The notes: generated from the sequence alone by a model not told the origin. Shown: positions 36,831 to 48,817, numbered from the stretch's first letter. The stretch is 64,000 nt of DNA from Marthasterias glacialis (GCA_911728455.2 OU452229.1:16930754-16994753), one strand, 5' to 3'. Made by a program: numbers and translations.

Positions 36831-38860
36831 CTGAGGGCTTATAAACACAATTATGCTGGTAACACTTTCACTTGTGTTGATGTGAACAAACCAAAAGCTA
36901 AATTTCATTTACTGTCACCAGTTACACCAAAGTAACGGTTACACAAAATTCAGATCTTTGTATGACAAGTATTTCTTTTATGTCCTTGTTTGTGTTAGTG
37001 GAATGGACAGTTTAAGAATGAATTGATAGTGTGTCTGCCTTGCCTCCATTAAGTGAGATTTTTAAAAAGATTAATGTAATAACAAATATTAAGATAAGTT
37101 TTGAAGAGGAAGATTAAAAGTTACGGATTTCATTCTTGGATGATTTAGGTCTGTTCATTAATATATATGTTAAAACTTGTAACAATTGTTTGTTCTTTGA
37201 CAAGTTGTTAATTAAAATATTAATATGATGCTTTTTCAACTACAAAAACTCAAGTTCCGAGTGTGTTTCTTAAGTTGTTAATTCTCATCTTCATGATATT
37301 TTTGTCATTTTGGGGGGTTTATAGAAGCAAGAAATATGTGTTTGCATATTTAAGCAACTGACGTGAATGAATTATTAGCAATGGCACTAACATCCTTTTG
37401 GAAAAGGACTGCGCAATCTAAAACAGGCCCGATTATTTGCAGAGGTGATTGCTGCCTTGCCCTTAGTCATTTTTAATTGCTTCTTTTTCAGCTTAGTTTG
37501 TTACATTGTGAAAGAAAGCCTTTTCTTTTGAATTTGTGTCCGAGGGCAATAGATGCAGTTCGAGGTTTGAAGGCAAAGCAATTAACGAAAACGATAAAAT
37601 ACAGTGTACTGAAAAATAAAACGCAAATTGAAGGTAAGGCTAACAAACTTAAATTTCTTGCATAAACTTTATTTAAAAAACTGTACAAAGTGTTACAAAT
37701 GAAAAGCACACATTTTTAAAGGCACTTGGTGTGTGTTCCCCTGTACGTAAGAGCAATAATGACCACTGTTTCTTCTCATATCAAAAAGGGAACAGACTAT
37801 TTTCTGTTTGCAAAATGGGAAAAGTTAAGATGGCTGCCCCCAAGATAACAGTCAGTTACATGATTATATCTTGAAAGATTATAAAAATTAAAAAAAAATA
37901 TAATAATAATTACTTGTAATGCACAGAAAATAACCTTCCATAAAAAAATGTGGGGGGGGGGGGCTTGACCCATTAATAGCCCAACACCTTTATACCATGG
38001 CCCAGAAATTACTGCTTAGCAAAATCAGCTGTTAAGCAGCTCAATGGAATTGTGCACATACAAGACACAAGCATTGTAAAATGAATACTTATTGCTAATG
38101 CATTGTAAGTTGAATAGTTATTGCTTATGAACCTAGAGTGCAGTACCGGTACATGTTCAGTGATGCACTTTTCAGTTTTTAAAACCAAACTATCAATCAT
38201 TATTTGAGAAGTATTTACCCTTCTCTATAAAGTCAAGTGCTGCTTACGTGGTATTTCAACAGACAAATTGCACTTGGCTTAGTTAACAGTTTCTGTTTGT
38301 TTGAATAAAAGTGTGATAAGTGACATGTGGTTAAAGCTGCCATTATGACGTAGTTTCACTGAATTCTGTTGTGCATAAAATTCAAGTCAATAAAAAGTGT
38401 TTGCTATGAATCGAATATGGTCCGATAGATACTACAAAAGTAGAATATAATGATTCACATTAACATCCCTTGAAATTGTGTGTTTTTTTTTAACTCCACA
38501 AAATGTTTCTATGTAGCGTGTGGTTCTGCTATTTGTATTTCCAGAGGCAAATGTATAGTTTTTAAAGGATAAGGATAAGGCTGCTCCGACAACATTTTGA
38601 GAGATTTGAAAGCAATGTGTCCCTTTAACATTTGAATATGTATGAATAGACAAAGAACAATCAGATAACTTTGGGAACTATGGGTTCCCATATACATTGC
38701 ATTAACATGAGATCAAAATTAAAACCACACAATTTAACACGGTCCAACATTACTAGATATGGTCTATCAAGGCTCTATACCAGCACATTATGGCATTGGG
38801 GTGAGTGTAAAAATAGTAAAGTAAAACCTTTTATTGACCGAATGTTCAAAAACAACAATG
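36831..38860. other. No supported gene between NFE2L and NEMP
   Basis: AT-rich, with a G run at 37952-37962. The open frames on both strands are short and unrecognised. Confidence 0.55.
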
Positions 38861-38861
38861 G

Positions 38862-39228
38862 TTTCAACTTTGCTAACCTGCAATATGATGAATGCATAGA
38901 TACACATTACACAGTTACTTATTCACTTAATTATTTCAACTTTGCCAACCCGCAATATGATGAATGCATAGATACACATTATACAGTTACTTATTCACTT
39001 ACTATCATTTCAACTTTGCCAACCCGCAATATGATGAATGCATAGATACACATTATACAGTTTCTTATTCACTTAATAATTATTTTAACTTTGCCAACCT
39101 GCAATATGATAAATGCATAGATACACATTACAGTTACTTATTCACTAAATATTATTTCAACTTTGCCAACCTGCAATATGATAAATGCATAGATACACAT
39201 TACACAGTTACTTATTCACTTAACATTA
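38862..39228. repeat. 72-75-bp tandem repeat, five units
   Basis: The word AATGCATAGATACACATTA starts at 38891, 38963, 39037, 39112 and 39184. Units also contain CAACTTTGCCAACC and GCAATATGAT and differ by small indels, so the array is older than the 324-bp one. Open frames crossing it (MHRYTLYSYLFT and the like) reflect the repeat. Confidence 0.9.
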
Positions 39229-39491
39229 TTCCAATCATACCTTCTCTGATAAAGGCCAGACATGAATAGACCCCACACTCTCAAGCAGCTCCCTCAGTTA
39301 GGCACAAGGAGGCAGATCATTGGACGACAGCTGCTCTTGGTGTGTAAAATTGTGCGAGTGACTTCAGCGTACCAGCAGCGATTTGCGTTATGCAAGAGGT
39401 CTATTGAACAAGCCTTTAACAATCAATGTACTTTTGTTAATTTTTTAAACGGCTGTGTTTATTCCCTGCAGTTTAATTCCACAAAATTTGC

Positions 39492-39616
39492 TTAACTCTT
39501 TCACTACGGAATAAAAATACAGCTGTGACGGAATTGTTTAATATTTTGTTTATTTCGAGCCGCATGAAGTAATTCAACGAGCCACTGTGAGTGGAGCGTC
39601 GTAGTGAAAGAGTTAA
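39492..39616. mobile_element. 117-bp MITE flanked by TTAA
   Basis: The core 39496-39612 begins CTCTTTCACTACG and ends CGTAGTGAAAGAG, a perfect 13-bp inverted repeat. TTAA flanks both sides (39492-39495 and 39613-39616). A TTAA target duplication is the hallmark of piggyBac-type transposition, so this is a likely piggyBac-mobilised MITE. It has no coding capacity. Confidence 0.75.
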
Positions 39617-39738
39617 ATCACACAATATTGAGAGTTCATTCATTGTATCACCAGCAAGTGATTTAGTGATACCTTACTACCGAGCCTGTAGAGGGTTGTT
39701 TGTTTTGTTGTTTTTTTGTTCCCTTCGAGGCTTGAAAT

Positions 39739-39880
39739 TGAAATATTATTTCGTTCCCTCAAATATCATTTCGAAGGAATGAAATAGTATTTTGAGGGAA
39801 CGAAAATAATAATTCGAGTGAAGGAAGAAATATTATTTCGACGGAACAAAATACTATTTTGAGGGAACGAAAAAAGAAAA
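39739..39880. repeat. Short degenerate direct and inverted repeats
   Basis: Variants of TATTTTGAGGGAACGAAA and its inverse TTTCGTTCCCTCAAATATC recur four to five times in 140 bp, followed by an A-rich tract. The pattern may be a decayed MITE that duplicated internally. Confidence 0.55.
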
Positions 39881-40004
39881 GAAAAAAAACCTTGTCCCTT
39901 TACGGGCTCCGTACCTTACTATTAATTTGAGAAAAAAACATAAGCACCTCATTAGAAATACATGATATAAAAACATCTGAAAGGGAAGGATCGTTAGAGA
40001 TTTG

Positions 40005-40010
40005 TTTATT
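40005..40010 (-). other. Polyadenylation signal candidate for NEMP
   Basis: TTTATT on the + strand reads AATAAA on the minus strand, 171 bp after the NEMP stop codon. Confidence 0.5.
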
Positions 40011-40180
40011 GTCAATCTCTAAAGGGAGAGTAAATAAAAAAGAAATTTAGGACTAACTGATAAATGATGATCACAAAGCCACCTTAACCTTTTCATGGAA
40101 GATTTAGATAAAGAGTAGTCTTGCATCAAATGGGAAAACGTTCATAAAAAAACAGTTAAAATTTTAAATGGTTTTATAGA

Positions 40181-43100
40181 TCAATCTGTTTCCATTTCGC
40201 TGTCACTGCTTATATTCTCTTCACTGGAGTCAAGGGTCAAGAGTGAAAGGTCATCCTCGTAGGCCGATACCTCGCCTCGGGTCACATGACCCTCATCACC
40301 CATCACAAACTGGGCAAACCTAAAAAGAAATCATCAACAACTTGTGTGTAAATACAAACAACAAAAGTTAATTTATTTTCTAAGAATTGTTAGTTTTCTT
40401 AAACAGTTAAATCAAGAAAATAATAGCAAAAAAACCCCACCAAAATGGCCTGTGAATGTCTCCAAATTGTTGTAAAGTATAAGCATTGCAAGACCTATCA
40501 ACATGTGACATGCTGTTGGAAAGTTTGACTTAATTCACACTTTTATGTAAAAATCTTGAGATAAAAAAAAAAAAAAAAGTTACAAACCATCTTGAGTCAC
40601 ATCACATGTATGAAACAGCTGTCTCTGAGGCAGAGCCAAAGAAAAAAGCCAAAGAGGAAAATGCCCACTTTCCCTTCTTTTGCTATGCCTTTCAAGATAA
40701 GGTTCATTATGGGTAAAAGAAACTAAGGTTATCTAAATCAATCAATCATCTACTGATTTCATCATGGGCTGATACAAAGACACTCCCTTCCTGATAGACC
40801 CGCCCAACCCCACATTACCACGACACCGAGTTAATGAGTAATTTACCTTGCCACCTTTCCACCCCCAAATTTATGTCTCCCTTGCAACACTTTGGGGCAG
40901 TTGCAGTGGTTGCATTTGTTACAGACCGGCCCTGCCCCTCAGAACAAAGGTAAATACACTTCCTCTAATGTCAGCCTTGCATTTGCAGGTCACCCCTTGT
41001 GCATTTGCAGGTCACCCCTTGTGCATTTGCTAGTCCAACTTCCTTTGCCTACAATCCCGGTCATTTCTTGTTGGGCCCCCCGGCCCACGGTCAATGTTGG
41101 CTCTCATTGCGCGGTCTGCACTGAGGCTAGGGTTACCAACATTGAGCATGGGAAACGGAGCGAGGGATGAGGGACGTATTTTCTTTTCTTTGTCATGTGA
41201 CCTAAGCTTTTTGGCCGGAATTGTAGCTGGGCTAGCCTTGTCATGCCAACGTCATATAAACGATCATCTTTTGGCGATTCCAAGTTGACAATAACCTCGA
41301 CCAGACTACAGGTTTCCTCACTGGTTACCTCAACCCTGACAGTTCAACATTAACCAACTCTTACCCCTATCTCAACCACTTTTTACATCTACCCCACACC
41401 TCAACTCTGTCCCATCACAAGTAAACCTCCATCTAACACCATTACAAACCTTTTCGGTGATTCTAAGTTAGCAATCATCTTCCATTGGTTGCACTCTGGG
41501 CTTCGACAATACTCCCGGAGATTTTCCAGTGCTTTTCTCGTCTCCGTCCGCCCCTGCTCATAATACTCATCCTCCGTTAACAGTTTGATCTTAGCTGGAC
41601 GACCCTGCCACCTGTTTTATGAGTTCAAATATAATAATTAATTGAAGTGTTTTATTCCACACATAGGGCCATATCCACTCCCACTGGGGGAGAGTAAAAA
41701 CCATTGGTTATTTAACAGCAACCTACAGATGGAGTAGGGTTACAGAAGACAATTTATATTACGAAAACCATCTCAAATATTACTACAGTTCTCATATCTT
41801 CCTATGTTGCTGACTTAAAACTGCTGAATTGGAAAAAGAAACTAAACTGCACATAACTCATAAAAAATACATGTATATATCTATACTAATATGAATGTAC
41901 TGCCGACATGACAAATTATTGCAAAAAAAAAAAGAAATTGCCTTGCACATGAACTTTGTACAGTATTGGTCAGTTTTCTATGGCTACAAAAGGTGGGAAA
42001 AGAGTAAATTAGCCAATCAGTTGAGTAGCTGCATGCCTGATCAGGGGTGGATCCGGGATTTTCTAAAAGGGGGGGGGCGTGCAGTGGCAAATCAGAGATT
42101 ACTGACATTCAAGGGTTGCTGCTGCCCTTATTATATGGAGTCACTGATTGGTCATGGTTGACATCGTTTTTTTAACCTCCCCTTATTGTTTGACATGACA
42201 GTGAACATTGCAGTATAATGTCGAAAGTTTATTTCTCATTGCAAGTGGGCGGGATGTTATCTTGATTTTTTTTTTTCGGAAGGAAAAATAGGGGGGCGTG
42301 CGCCCCTCACGCCCCCCCGCCCCAGATCTGCCCCTGCTGATGATGATAGAACTTATATGTAATTAAGAGTCTCACAAGTAAAAAATCAACCATAAAGCAC
42401 TAAATATTGAAAGCACAATATGAAAAATACAAAATGGTTAAAACCAAAGAAATTATCTTTTAAACAGCTGGAAGCCTTATCTATACGATAGTGTAAAACA
42501 CAAATATTTAACAGTAACCATAGATAGTGTTAGAATTTACAGAAAAGAAACCATTTTAAACAATTAGCCACATCACTTCATTTCACAACATACCATATAT
42601 ATGCGCATCCATACCGAGCCTCACATCACTCCAAATCCTCCCTGGAAGCTTAAATGCATGCTCAGAATAGACCGACCCATTAAGTCCCCTCTCTTGCTGT
42701 ATTGACCAATCACAGACGTGATTGCACAACAACCAGGCAGGCTTCTGTGAAACTCCCAGCCCAGGGTTCGATTTCACAAAGCACCAAGATTCATCCTCAG
42801 CTGAGTTGTCAATTTCATCGTAATGATTTGTATTGTGACATCACTCTTTGCTTAGCAGTTAAGATTGATACACATCTTAAATCCAATCTTATCTTTTTGT
42901 GAAATCGTCCCGTTTGTGTATGTTGTTCAGAGAGAGCGGTACTTCGTATAATTCTCTCCTCCATGGTTAGTGAGAAGACAACGTACATACCCAAATGTAG
43001 CTGCAACCAGCCTGACGGGTCTCCCACAGGATGGCATCCATCTTAGCGTTACTATGACAGCAATAATCACCATTGTTGAACCTTCATGCTGTGATCCATT

Positions 43101-46100
43101 GTAGATGCATATCAATCCTACCAACTGAAGGAATAATTGTATGAGGTAAATTGTGCGATGGTTGGTGACGGGACCATACCAATAGCACACTGCAAAGCTG
43201 ATGAGAGCGGCAATCACAAAGTATCCTACCAGGTAGGTCTTGTACTGCATGGAGAGGAAATTGTCTAAGATCCAGTGGAGGAAGTAAAGACAAAGAGCCC
43301 AGCCACCCACTAGGAGAGAGAGAGCGCCAGTTTTCTGTGTTATGTAAAAGAAAATCAAATTGCAGGTTGACATAATTTTAACCAAATCTTTGCAATCCTT
43401 AACAGTTCAAGGACATGTAAGAAAGTACTCTGGAATGGAAATGCTAGGTGGCAGCAGACTTACCAGGTAAGTCTGTTGCTCTTGGAAGCTTATGCATGCT
43501 CAGAACAGACCGATCCATTAAGCCCCGCTCTTGCTGTATTGACCAATCACAGATGTGATCGCACAACCAAAAGTCTGAGAAAAAAAAACGCACAGTGGGC
43601 GGGGCTTAATGGATCGGTGCATTACGTAAACAATGGACATTTTACCAGGTGTATCTCTTGTCACCTAGCTTCCCAAAGTCCCCCATTGGAAAAGTGTTAG
43701 CATCTTCACTGCAGCATCCCTTTGTAAATTTCATTTCATTTTATTAAACATGTACAAAGTAAGAAAAATTGAAAACTTATGTCTGGGGGGGGTTTGGTGA
43801 TCTAAACCCCAAAGAAAACTTGCTTTGGAGTTTAAACTACTTGTACATGTATAGAAAAGGTAAAGAAAATAAATCATTTTTGAAAATGTTCTAATCACAG
43901 AACTCGTCAACTCACCCTTGGAATAAACCGACTGAGTATATACACAAGAATCAGAAGCGATGCTAAAACCCCAACAGTTACACCTGTTGAGTAGTGGAAC
44001 ACAATACTCCTAGTAGCAGAGAAGAAACAATGGATTTATTGGTAAACATGCCTTTTCTTGATTAAACTTTCATATCAAATAATCAAAGTTGGTTGAATTA
44101 GAATAAACTTGAATTTATTCAACCTTTAGGCCTACTGTTTGCCAAAAGTGAATGCTTTCAAAATATGCATATGAGCGATTATTTTGAAATCTTCATTTTA
44201 AAAATCAACACCAACAAGTTTAACTGAATGTTCAATTTTCTTCCAACTCAAATAGTACATGTCTCCCACTGGTTCTCTGAATGTTAACAAACAATTTAGT
44301 AAAAATAACTGCCTGCATCGAGGATATAGAACCCACTGCTAATTACCGGACTCAAGCTGGGCCCAATTTCATGGCCCTGAATACCACAGAATTCTGCACT
44401 TACCACGTCCCATGAAAGTACACACTGTGAGGCTGCCGTAAGCACAGAAATCTTTGGTATTCAGTGCCATGAAATTGGGCCCTGGCCTCTTGTAAGTGGG
44501 CACACCCACTGGTCATTTGGTCAAGTCTAGAATGCAGGGGTCGTGGGTTCAAATCCACTCAGCCAGTACGCCTGAGGATTTTTTTTCCCTGCAGGACTGG
44601 AGAAAGCAGCGAGTATACAATGCACTGTGTATGCTCATGCTTCCTCAAGCACTGCAGATAAAAACATTCACTTCAGAAGGCCTAGTTTCAATTAAGGGTG
44701 CTTCATCAACACTTTGAAAGTTTGGATTCAAAATGCCCCACAGTTTTTAAAAATCCTGGAGAGAACCCCGATTGTGAACAAATATTGACTGCTCCGAGTG
44801 CTATGGTTAAAACCCTAGCAGAGTCTACTAATTATTTTAAAATATAATGAAAACTCACTTGCTTAGCCTTGGAGCAGCTAGAAACAGAAATATTCCTGCA
44901 ACAGTCACTATGAAAAACATTGCATTCACATCTAGAAAAAGAACAAGGGAAACAAATACCAGTAAATAACTTTATTGTCAAGGCATTTTCTTCTTGATAA
45001 AGGGCACCTCTATGACGAAGTTGTAAATTTCTATTGGAACATTTCAAGGGCACCAAGGCAATGACCAGGGGCCTCCTATCAGACTTGATAGGCTTTTGTA
45101 GACTTTTCAGGCTGGTTAATAACATTTTTACTGATTTTTCTGAGGAACCAAAAATTGGAATATCAGATTGAAATAGGATGAATATTATGTCTGAAAGCTA
45201 CAATACAATCAATGAGATTTAGAAAAGTAAATATTTAATAGGTGCGTGTATGAGTGCACTCAGACCCTTACATTCCTCAAAGACACTGATGTCAACATCT
45301 GTTCCATCGTTTGTGTCTATTCCAACACAGTGATCTCGTAAGACAGACATCTTTCCATTGCGCTGCAACCATGGTGGAAGAATTGAAGGCAGTATACTTT
45401 TAGAATTCTTCAGCTGATCTGCAACATCTGTCAGATTTTCTCCATGCACCAGGGTAATCTTGCCTTGCTTTGTGCCAGTATTCTTCACATACACCTTCAG
45501 GTTTATTAACAAAGAAAGAAAAAGGTGATCCATTTATTTCATTCTATCATAGAAGTTAAACGCTATTATTAAGTATTTCATTCTTTAAACAAAACATAAA
45601 AATGATTAACGTTTACATTGCAATAGACCTTATGCGTCTGATGTCATGAGTCCCATAGAGATATGTACAACAGCGCCCTCAATGAGGTCAAAACAGCCGT
45701 ATGTAGGAAAATAGCTGTGCATCCCTCTATTTTAGATTTAGATATTTAGGAATCACTGACTGTATATCTGGGATAATCATGGCTTGAGTTGTTAGCTTAT
45801 AAATACATGTAGAGACTTGCACATATGATCCATGATGGCCAAAATTCGACATAAATCCGATGTTCTTTTCTTGAGTGTAACACTGTTTCTAAAACATTTT
45901 AAAAGTAAACAACATCACTGGTACCGGTAGGACTAATCACTGGATTTTATTCCAAACTTCTCTTCATTCCAAACTTCTCTTCACCTGACAGCCACTTTGA
46001 CTTAGTCATTCATTATGACCAAAGGGAGTTCAGCGCCCCAGTTACTGGGTTTAATTGTCTTGTTTACCCGCGTTTTTATGAGATTATGTTTTTTGTCATA

Positions 46101-47177
46101 AAGTGATAAAGCAGCAGATGAATTCTGCATCTTTTTGCAATCTTTTGGGGAACAACTTTCTTGAGTTGAATATTGCAGGACAGTTGCCTTCCGAGAAGTT
46201 GATAAAAAGGCTTGCAAGCTGTTGACAAATAAGTTAAATTGTTGTGATTTAAAATCAAACCAGAATCAACAAAATATGCCAAAAGTCAAACTGACAAGAA
46301 AAACAAGAGCTTACACTTAAACTGCTCCACAATCTTAGCCATCTCCAATCCGTCTTGGCATTAAAACATTTTTGGTACGGAATCTTTTCTGTTGAAGAAT
46401 CTATTAAGATCTTCACATTGACTAAAGAATAAGATCAAGAAAAACATGTACAGATTATTTTAAAAATAAAACACTGTCTCTCTTGGTGAGGTAGCCCCAG
46501 GGCCAATGATCGATCCACTTCATTGGGGTGTACGTACATGATGTATTGACGTATTGTAAAGTATTACTTAGACCCACTAACTGGGGCACTGTACTCCTTT
46601 TTTGAAATTTTTACATTATCTGCTACAGTGCTAGCACGACAGCTTATGTCAAAATCTCAAAAAAGGAGTACAGCGTCCCAGTTACTGGGTCTATCAGGGA
46701 GGTAGAATATTCTACCTCCGGTCCATGATATTATAATAATGTGTATAAAGTGTCAGCACCCGAGCACCCACAGTAGTGCCTACAGCAGGTACTCCTAGAA
46801 CTATGAGGTTCGTTCCGCTATCGTCTCCACGAATGTGGAGACAATCGTCTCCACGAATGTGGAGACAATAGCGGAACGAACCTCATATAGTTCTAGGAGT
46901 AGCTAGGCCCTACAGTACTAGTACTGAGTACTGAATGAAATAAATTAACCATCCGATATTTGTAAAGTTTTTTTACTTAAAATAAATAAGTCAACATTTA
47001 TCATATTTTTTTACAACCTTTACAAAACTAACAGTACCAATCACTAGAACAAAAATCAGAATAAAAATAATTTTTTTATAAATATTTACTTGTTCCATAT
47101 GCTCCTCGAACTTCGAAAAGGCTACAGAGAAAAAAAATGACCACAACTGCATTCAAACTTGCCGCCTTGACCGCCAT
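40181..47177 (-). CDS. NEMP1: Nuclear envelope integral membrane protein (NEMP1/2 family)
   Basis: Eight coding exons read on the minus strand: 47090-47177, 46315-46421, 45272-45494, 44859-44931, 43916-44009, 42991-43334, 41450-41611 and 40181-40319. They sum to 1,230 bp, giving 409 residues, close to human NEMP1 (about 440). The chosen start has a good context (CCACCATGGCG) and opens a signal peptide (about residues 1-27, core VVVIFFLCSLF). After a lumenal part come clustered membrane segments: AMFFIVTVAGIFLFLAA, STGVTVGVLASLLILVYILS, LLVGGWALCLYFLHWIL, YFVIAALISFAVCYWYGP and YLIQLFLQLVGLICIY. The signature words HYSTG, LLVGGW and ISFAVCYWYGP are family hallmarks. The C-terminal domain has KIKLLTEDEYYEQG and ETRKALENLREYC, then an acidic tail. 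NEMP proteins sit in the inner nuclear membrane and support nuclear envelope stiffness and fertility. The 1-versus-2 paralogue label is nominal. Confidence 0.95.
42042..42336. mobile_element. MITE in a NEMP intron (CAGGGGTGGATCC ends)
   Basis: The left end CAGGGGTGGATCCGGGAT and the right end CCCAGATCTGCCCCTG are inverted, with long G and C runs just inside each end. CTGAT flanks both sides (42037-42041 and 42337-42341) as a possible 5-bp target duplication. It lies in the intron between coding exons 6 and 7 of NEMP. Confidence 0.65.
42767..42909. mobile_element. Short MITE, tcgatttcacaaa family, second copy
   Basis: The ends TCGATTTCACAAAG and CTTTTTGTGAAATCG are inverted repeats. The interior shares ATGATTTGTAT and GTGACATCAC-type words with 3882-4009. 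Intronic in NEMP, ending about 80 bp beyond the donor of coding exon 6. Confidence 0.65.
43442..43690. mobile_element. Nested inverted-repeat elements in a NEMP intron
   Basis: The outer arms GCTAGGTGGCAGCAGACTTA and AGGTGTATCTCTTGTCACCTAGC belong to the same family as 63361-63507. Between them sits a second palindrome: CGATCCATTAAGCCCCGC (about 43511) against GCGGGGCTTAATGGATCG (about 43600-43617), with GACCAATCACAGATGTGATC inside. A relative of the inner element lies at 42650-42740. One element has therefore inserted into another. Confidence 0.6.
44359..44482. mobile_element. 124-bp MITE, GGGCCCAATTTCATGGC ends
   Basis: GGGCCCAATTTCATGGCCCT, followed by GAATACC, is mirrored by GGTATTCAGTGCCATGAAAT, followed by TGGGCCC, at the other end. 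The inverted arms are about 40 bp with few mismatches, so most of the element is stem. Intronic in NEMP. Confidence 0.75.
44489..44640 (+). repeat. tRNA-derived SINE-like fragment
   Basis: GGTCATTTGGTCAAGTCTAG looks like a weak A-box region, and GTGGGTTCAAATCCAC is a good B-box with flanking T-stem pairing. Non-tRNA sequence with a T-run follows. The isotype is not assignable. Intronic in NEMP and antisense to it. Confidence 0.5.
45598..45690. repeat. Dispersed repeat, first copy
   Basis: ATAGACCTTATGCGTCTGAT, followed by GTCATGAGTCCCATAGAG and ATGTACAACAGCGCCCTCAA, recurs with few changes at 50605-50690. The word CAGCGCCCTCA.TGAGGTCAAA also starts a related segment at about 55920. Confidence 0.75.
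46569..46693. mobile_element. 125-bp MITE, TAGACCCAGTAACTGGGGC family
   Basis: The left arm TAGACCCACTAACTGGGGCA plus CTGTACTCCTTTTTTGA is mirrored by TCAAAAAAGGAGTACAGCG plus TCCCAGTTACTGGGTCTA. Single arms of the same family are seen at about 46020, 49119 and 50885, so several members have lost one end. It lies in the first NEMP intron. Confidence 0.75.
46791..46900. mobile_element. Palindrome with duplicated 24-bp hairpin loop
   Basis: The arms ACTCCTAGAACTATGAGGTT plus CGTTCCGCTAT and ATAGCGGAACGAACCTCAT plus ATAGTTCTAGGAGT are nearly perfect inverted copies. Between them, CGTCTCCACGAATGTGGAGA plus CAAT is repeated twice in tandem (46822-46845 and 46846-46869), and each copy is itself a small hairpin (TCTCCAC/GTGGAGA). 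It lies in the first NEMP intron. Confidence 0.8.
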
Positions 47178-47990
47178 GGTGGAGAGAGAATCACAAATAT
47201 TAAATGTTGTATTTGGTGTCAAAATCGGTTTTATTTACTTACGTACGTTGCAACGATAAACACGGAAGAAAGGTGCAACTGCAACTACTCGTTAATTTGT
47301 ATTTGTTAACTGCGAGATGCATTCTGGGATACAATATGTCAGCCTCGAGTGTCTAGACATGGGTCGTGTACATCGGTCTAAAAACGTTTCTGGCTCAACT
47401 TTCATGGCTCGATACAGTTTTGTACGGGAGTACTCCGAGAGGTAGGCTTGCCTAATGTGGTTATTTGTATAATTTAATGTGTTCTGTTGCAATGTGGTTA
47501 ATAATTTACGAAGAAAACAGTTTGTAATGCTGTAAAAAGTTTAAGTAAGACTAAGAGTAAGACCTTCCTTGACTAACGTTACGTTAGGCTGTTCCGTCAA
47601 TTGGCGTTACACGTCAGACAAAAAATATCCACACACCACAGCAATCACGAAAAAAACATCAAAACATACTAAAGCATAACTCACATTCTATGCACACACA
47701 CAATATGAAAATTCACAGCAGATATCACCCTTCCTTCTTCTTACTAACGCCGAAAAAGTAGTGAAACGGTTGATGAGATATTTTTGAAAATGTGGATGGA
47801 GCAGCAACGAAACGAACTTACAAAAAGCCCACACACACCGTACATATTACCTAGTCACATGTGTAAAACGGCGACGCAAAGCAACGTCTGGAGATCTCTG
47901 GAAATACCCAAAATGATCCGGCAAGACTTGGTTTATCCAATTAAAAGACGATTTTAGGACAGACAGTAGCATTAGCAGGCAACTTTCTAC
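47178..47990. other. NEMP upstream region
   Basis: This interval should hold the NEMP promoter and 5' untranslated sequence on the minus strand. No TATA or other clear core element was found. Confidence 0.4.
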
Positions 47991-47991
47991 A

Positions 47992-48817
47992 TAGCCCCAC
48001 TAGTGTGGCAAGGATTTTTGACATCGGTTGAATCCTTAGCCACACGTCCAAGCATATTTTTTGTGCAGCTCGTCCCCCAATCCGCCGCATCGAAACCTAA
48101 CGGGTGCGGCGCTGGATTTTAACCAACTAAATGTGTCCACGTACCTCTTAGCTTCCCTCCGGTACTGTGGCTGTTGAAGTTACTAACCTTATTAAGGGCA
48201 AATAATCATTTGAATTTTGCTCAAAATTACTCCACACAATTAGACATCGGCTAGCGATCGGGGCCATTTTGATTACCCAGAATGCAATGCCATCACGAAG
48301 TCGCGAGAGTGCAAAAACAATTCAGCGGCTGTTTCACGTGACAGCTACAGCTAATGAAACAGTTTAGAATACAAAATGCATGGAGTCAGAAAAAGTACAT
48401 GCACCAAATCTATGCATGGCATCGGTTGCATGCACACATAGTTTGGCACTTGCACTTTTTGCTGACTCCATTCTGAAATTGTTTTTATACTCTCGCGCCA
48501 CACGTGATTTCGTGATGGCATTGCATTCTGGGTAATCAAAATGGCCCCGATCGCTAGCCGATGTCTATTGGTGTGGAGTAATTTTGAGCAAAATTCAAAT
48601 GATTATTTGCCCTTAATAAGGTTAGTAACTTTAACAGCCACAGTACCGGAGGGAAGCTAAGAGGTAGGTGGACACATTTAGTTGGTTAAAATCCAGCGCC
48701 GCACCCGTTACGTTTCGATGCGGCGGATTGGGGGACGAGCTGCACAAAAGATATGCTTGGACGTGTGGCTAAGGATTCAACCGATGTCAAAAATCCTTGC
48801 CACACTAGGTGGGGCTA
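47992..48817. mobile_element. 826-bp foldback element with 9-bp target duplication
   Basis: The ends TAGCCCCACTAGTGTGGCAAGG and CCTTGCCACACTAGGTGGGGCTA begin inverted arms that continue for about 330 to 370 bp with high identity, leaving only about a 100-bp unique centre. CTTTCTACA flanks both ends (47983-47991 and 48818-48826), a perfect 9-bp target-site duplication. Long terminal inverted repeats with a 9-bp duplication are typical of Mutator-like elements, so a non-autonomous MULE is the best guess. No transposase is encoded. Confidence 0.85.

Noticed and set aside
38671-39269. Two open frames with repeated YFNFAN/DECIDTHYT peptides
   Set aside because: They follow the 72-75-bp tandem repeat and change frame with its indels.
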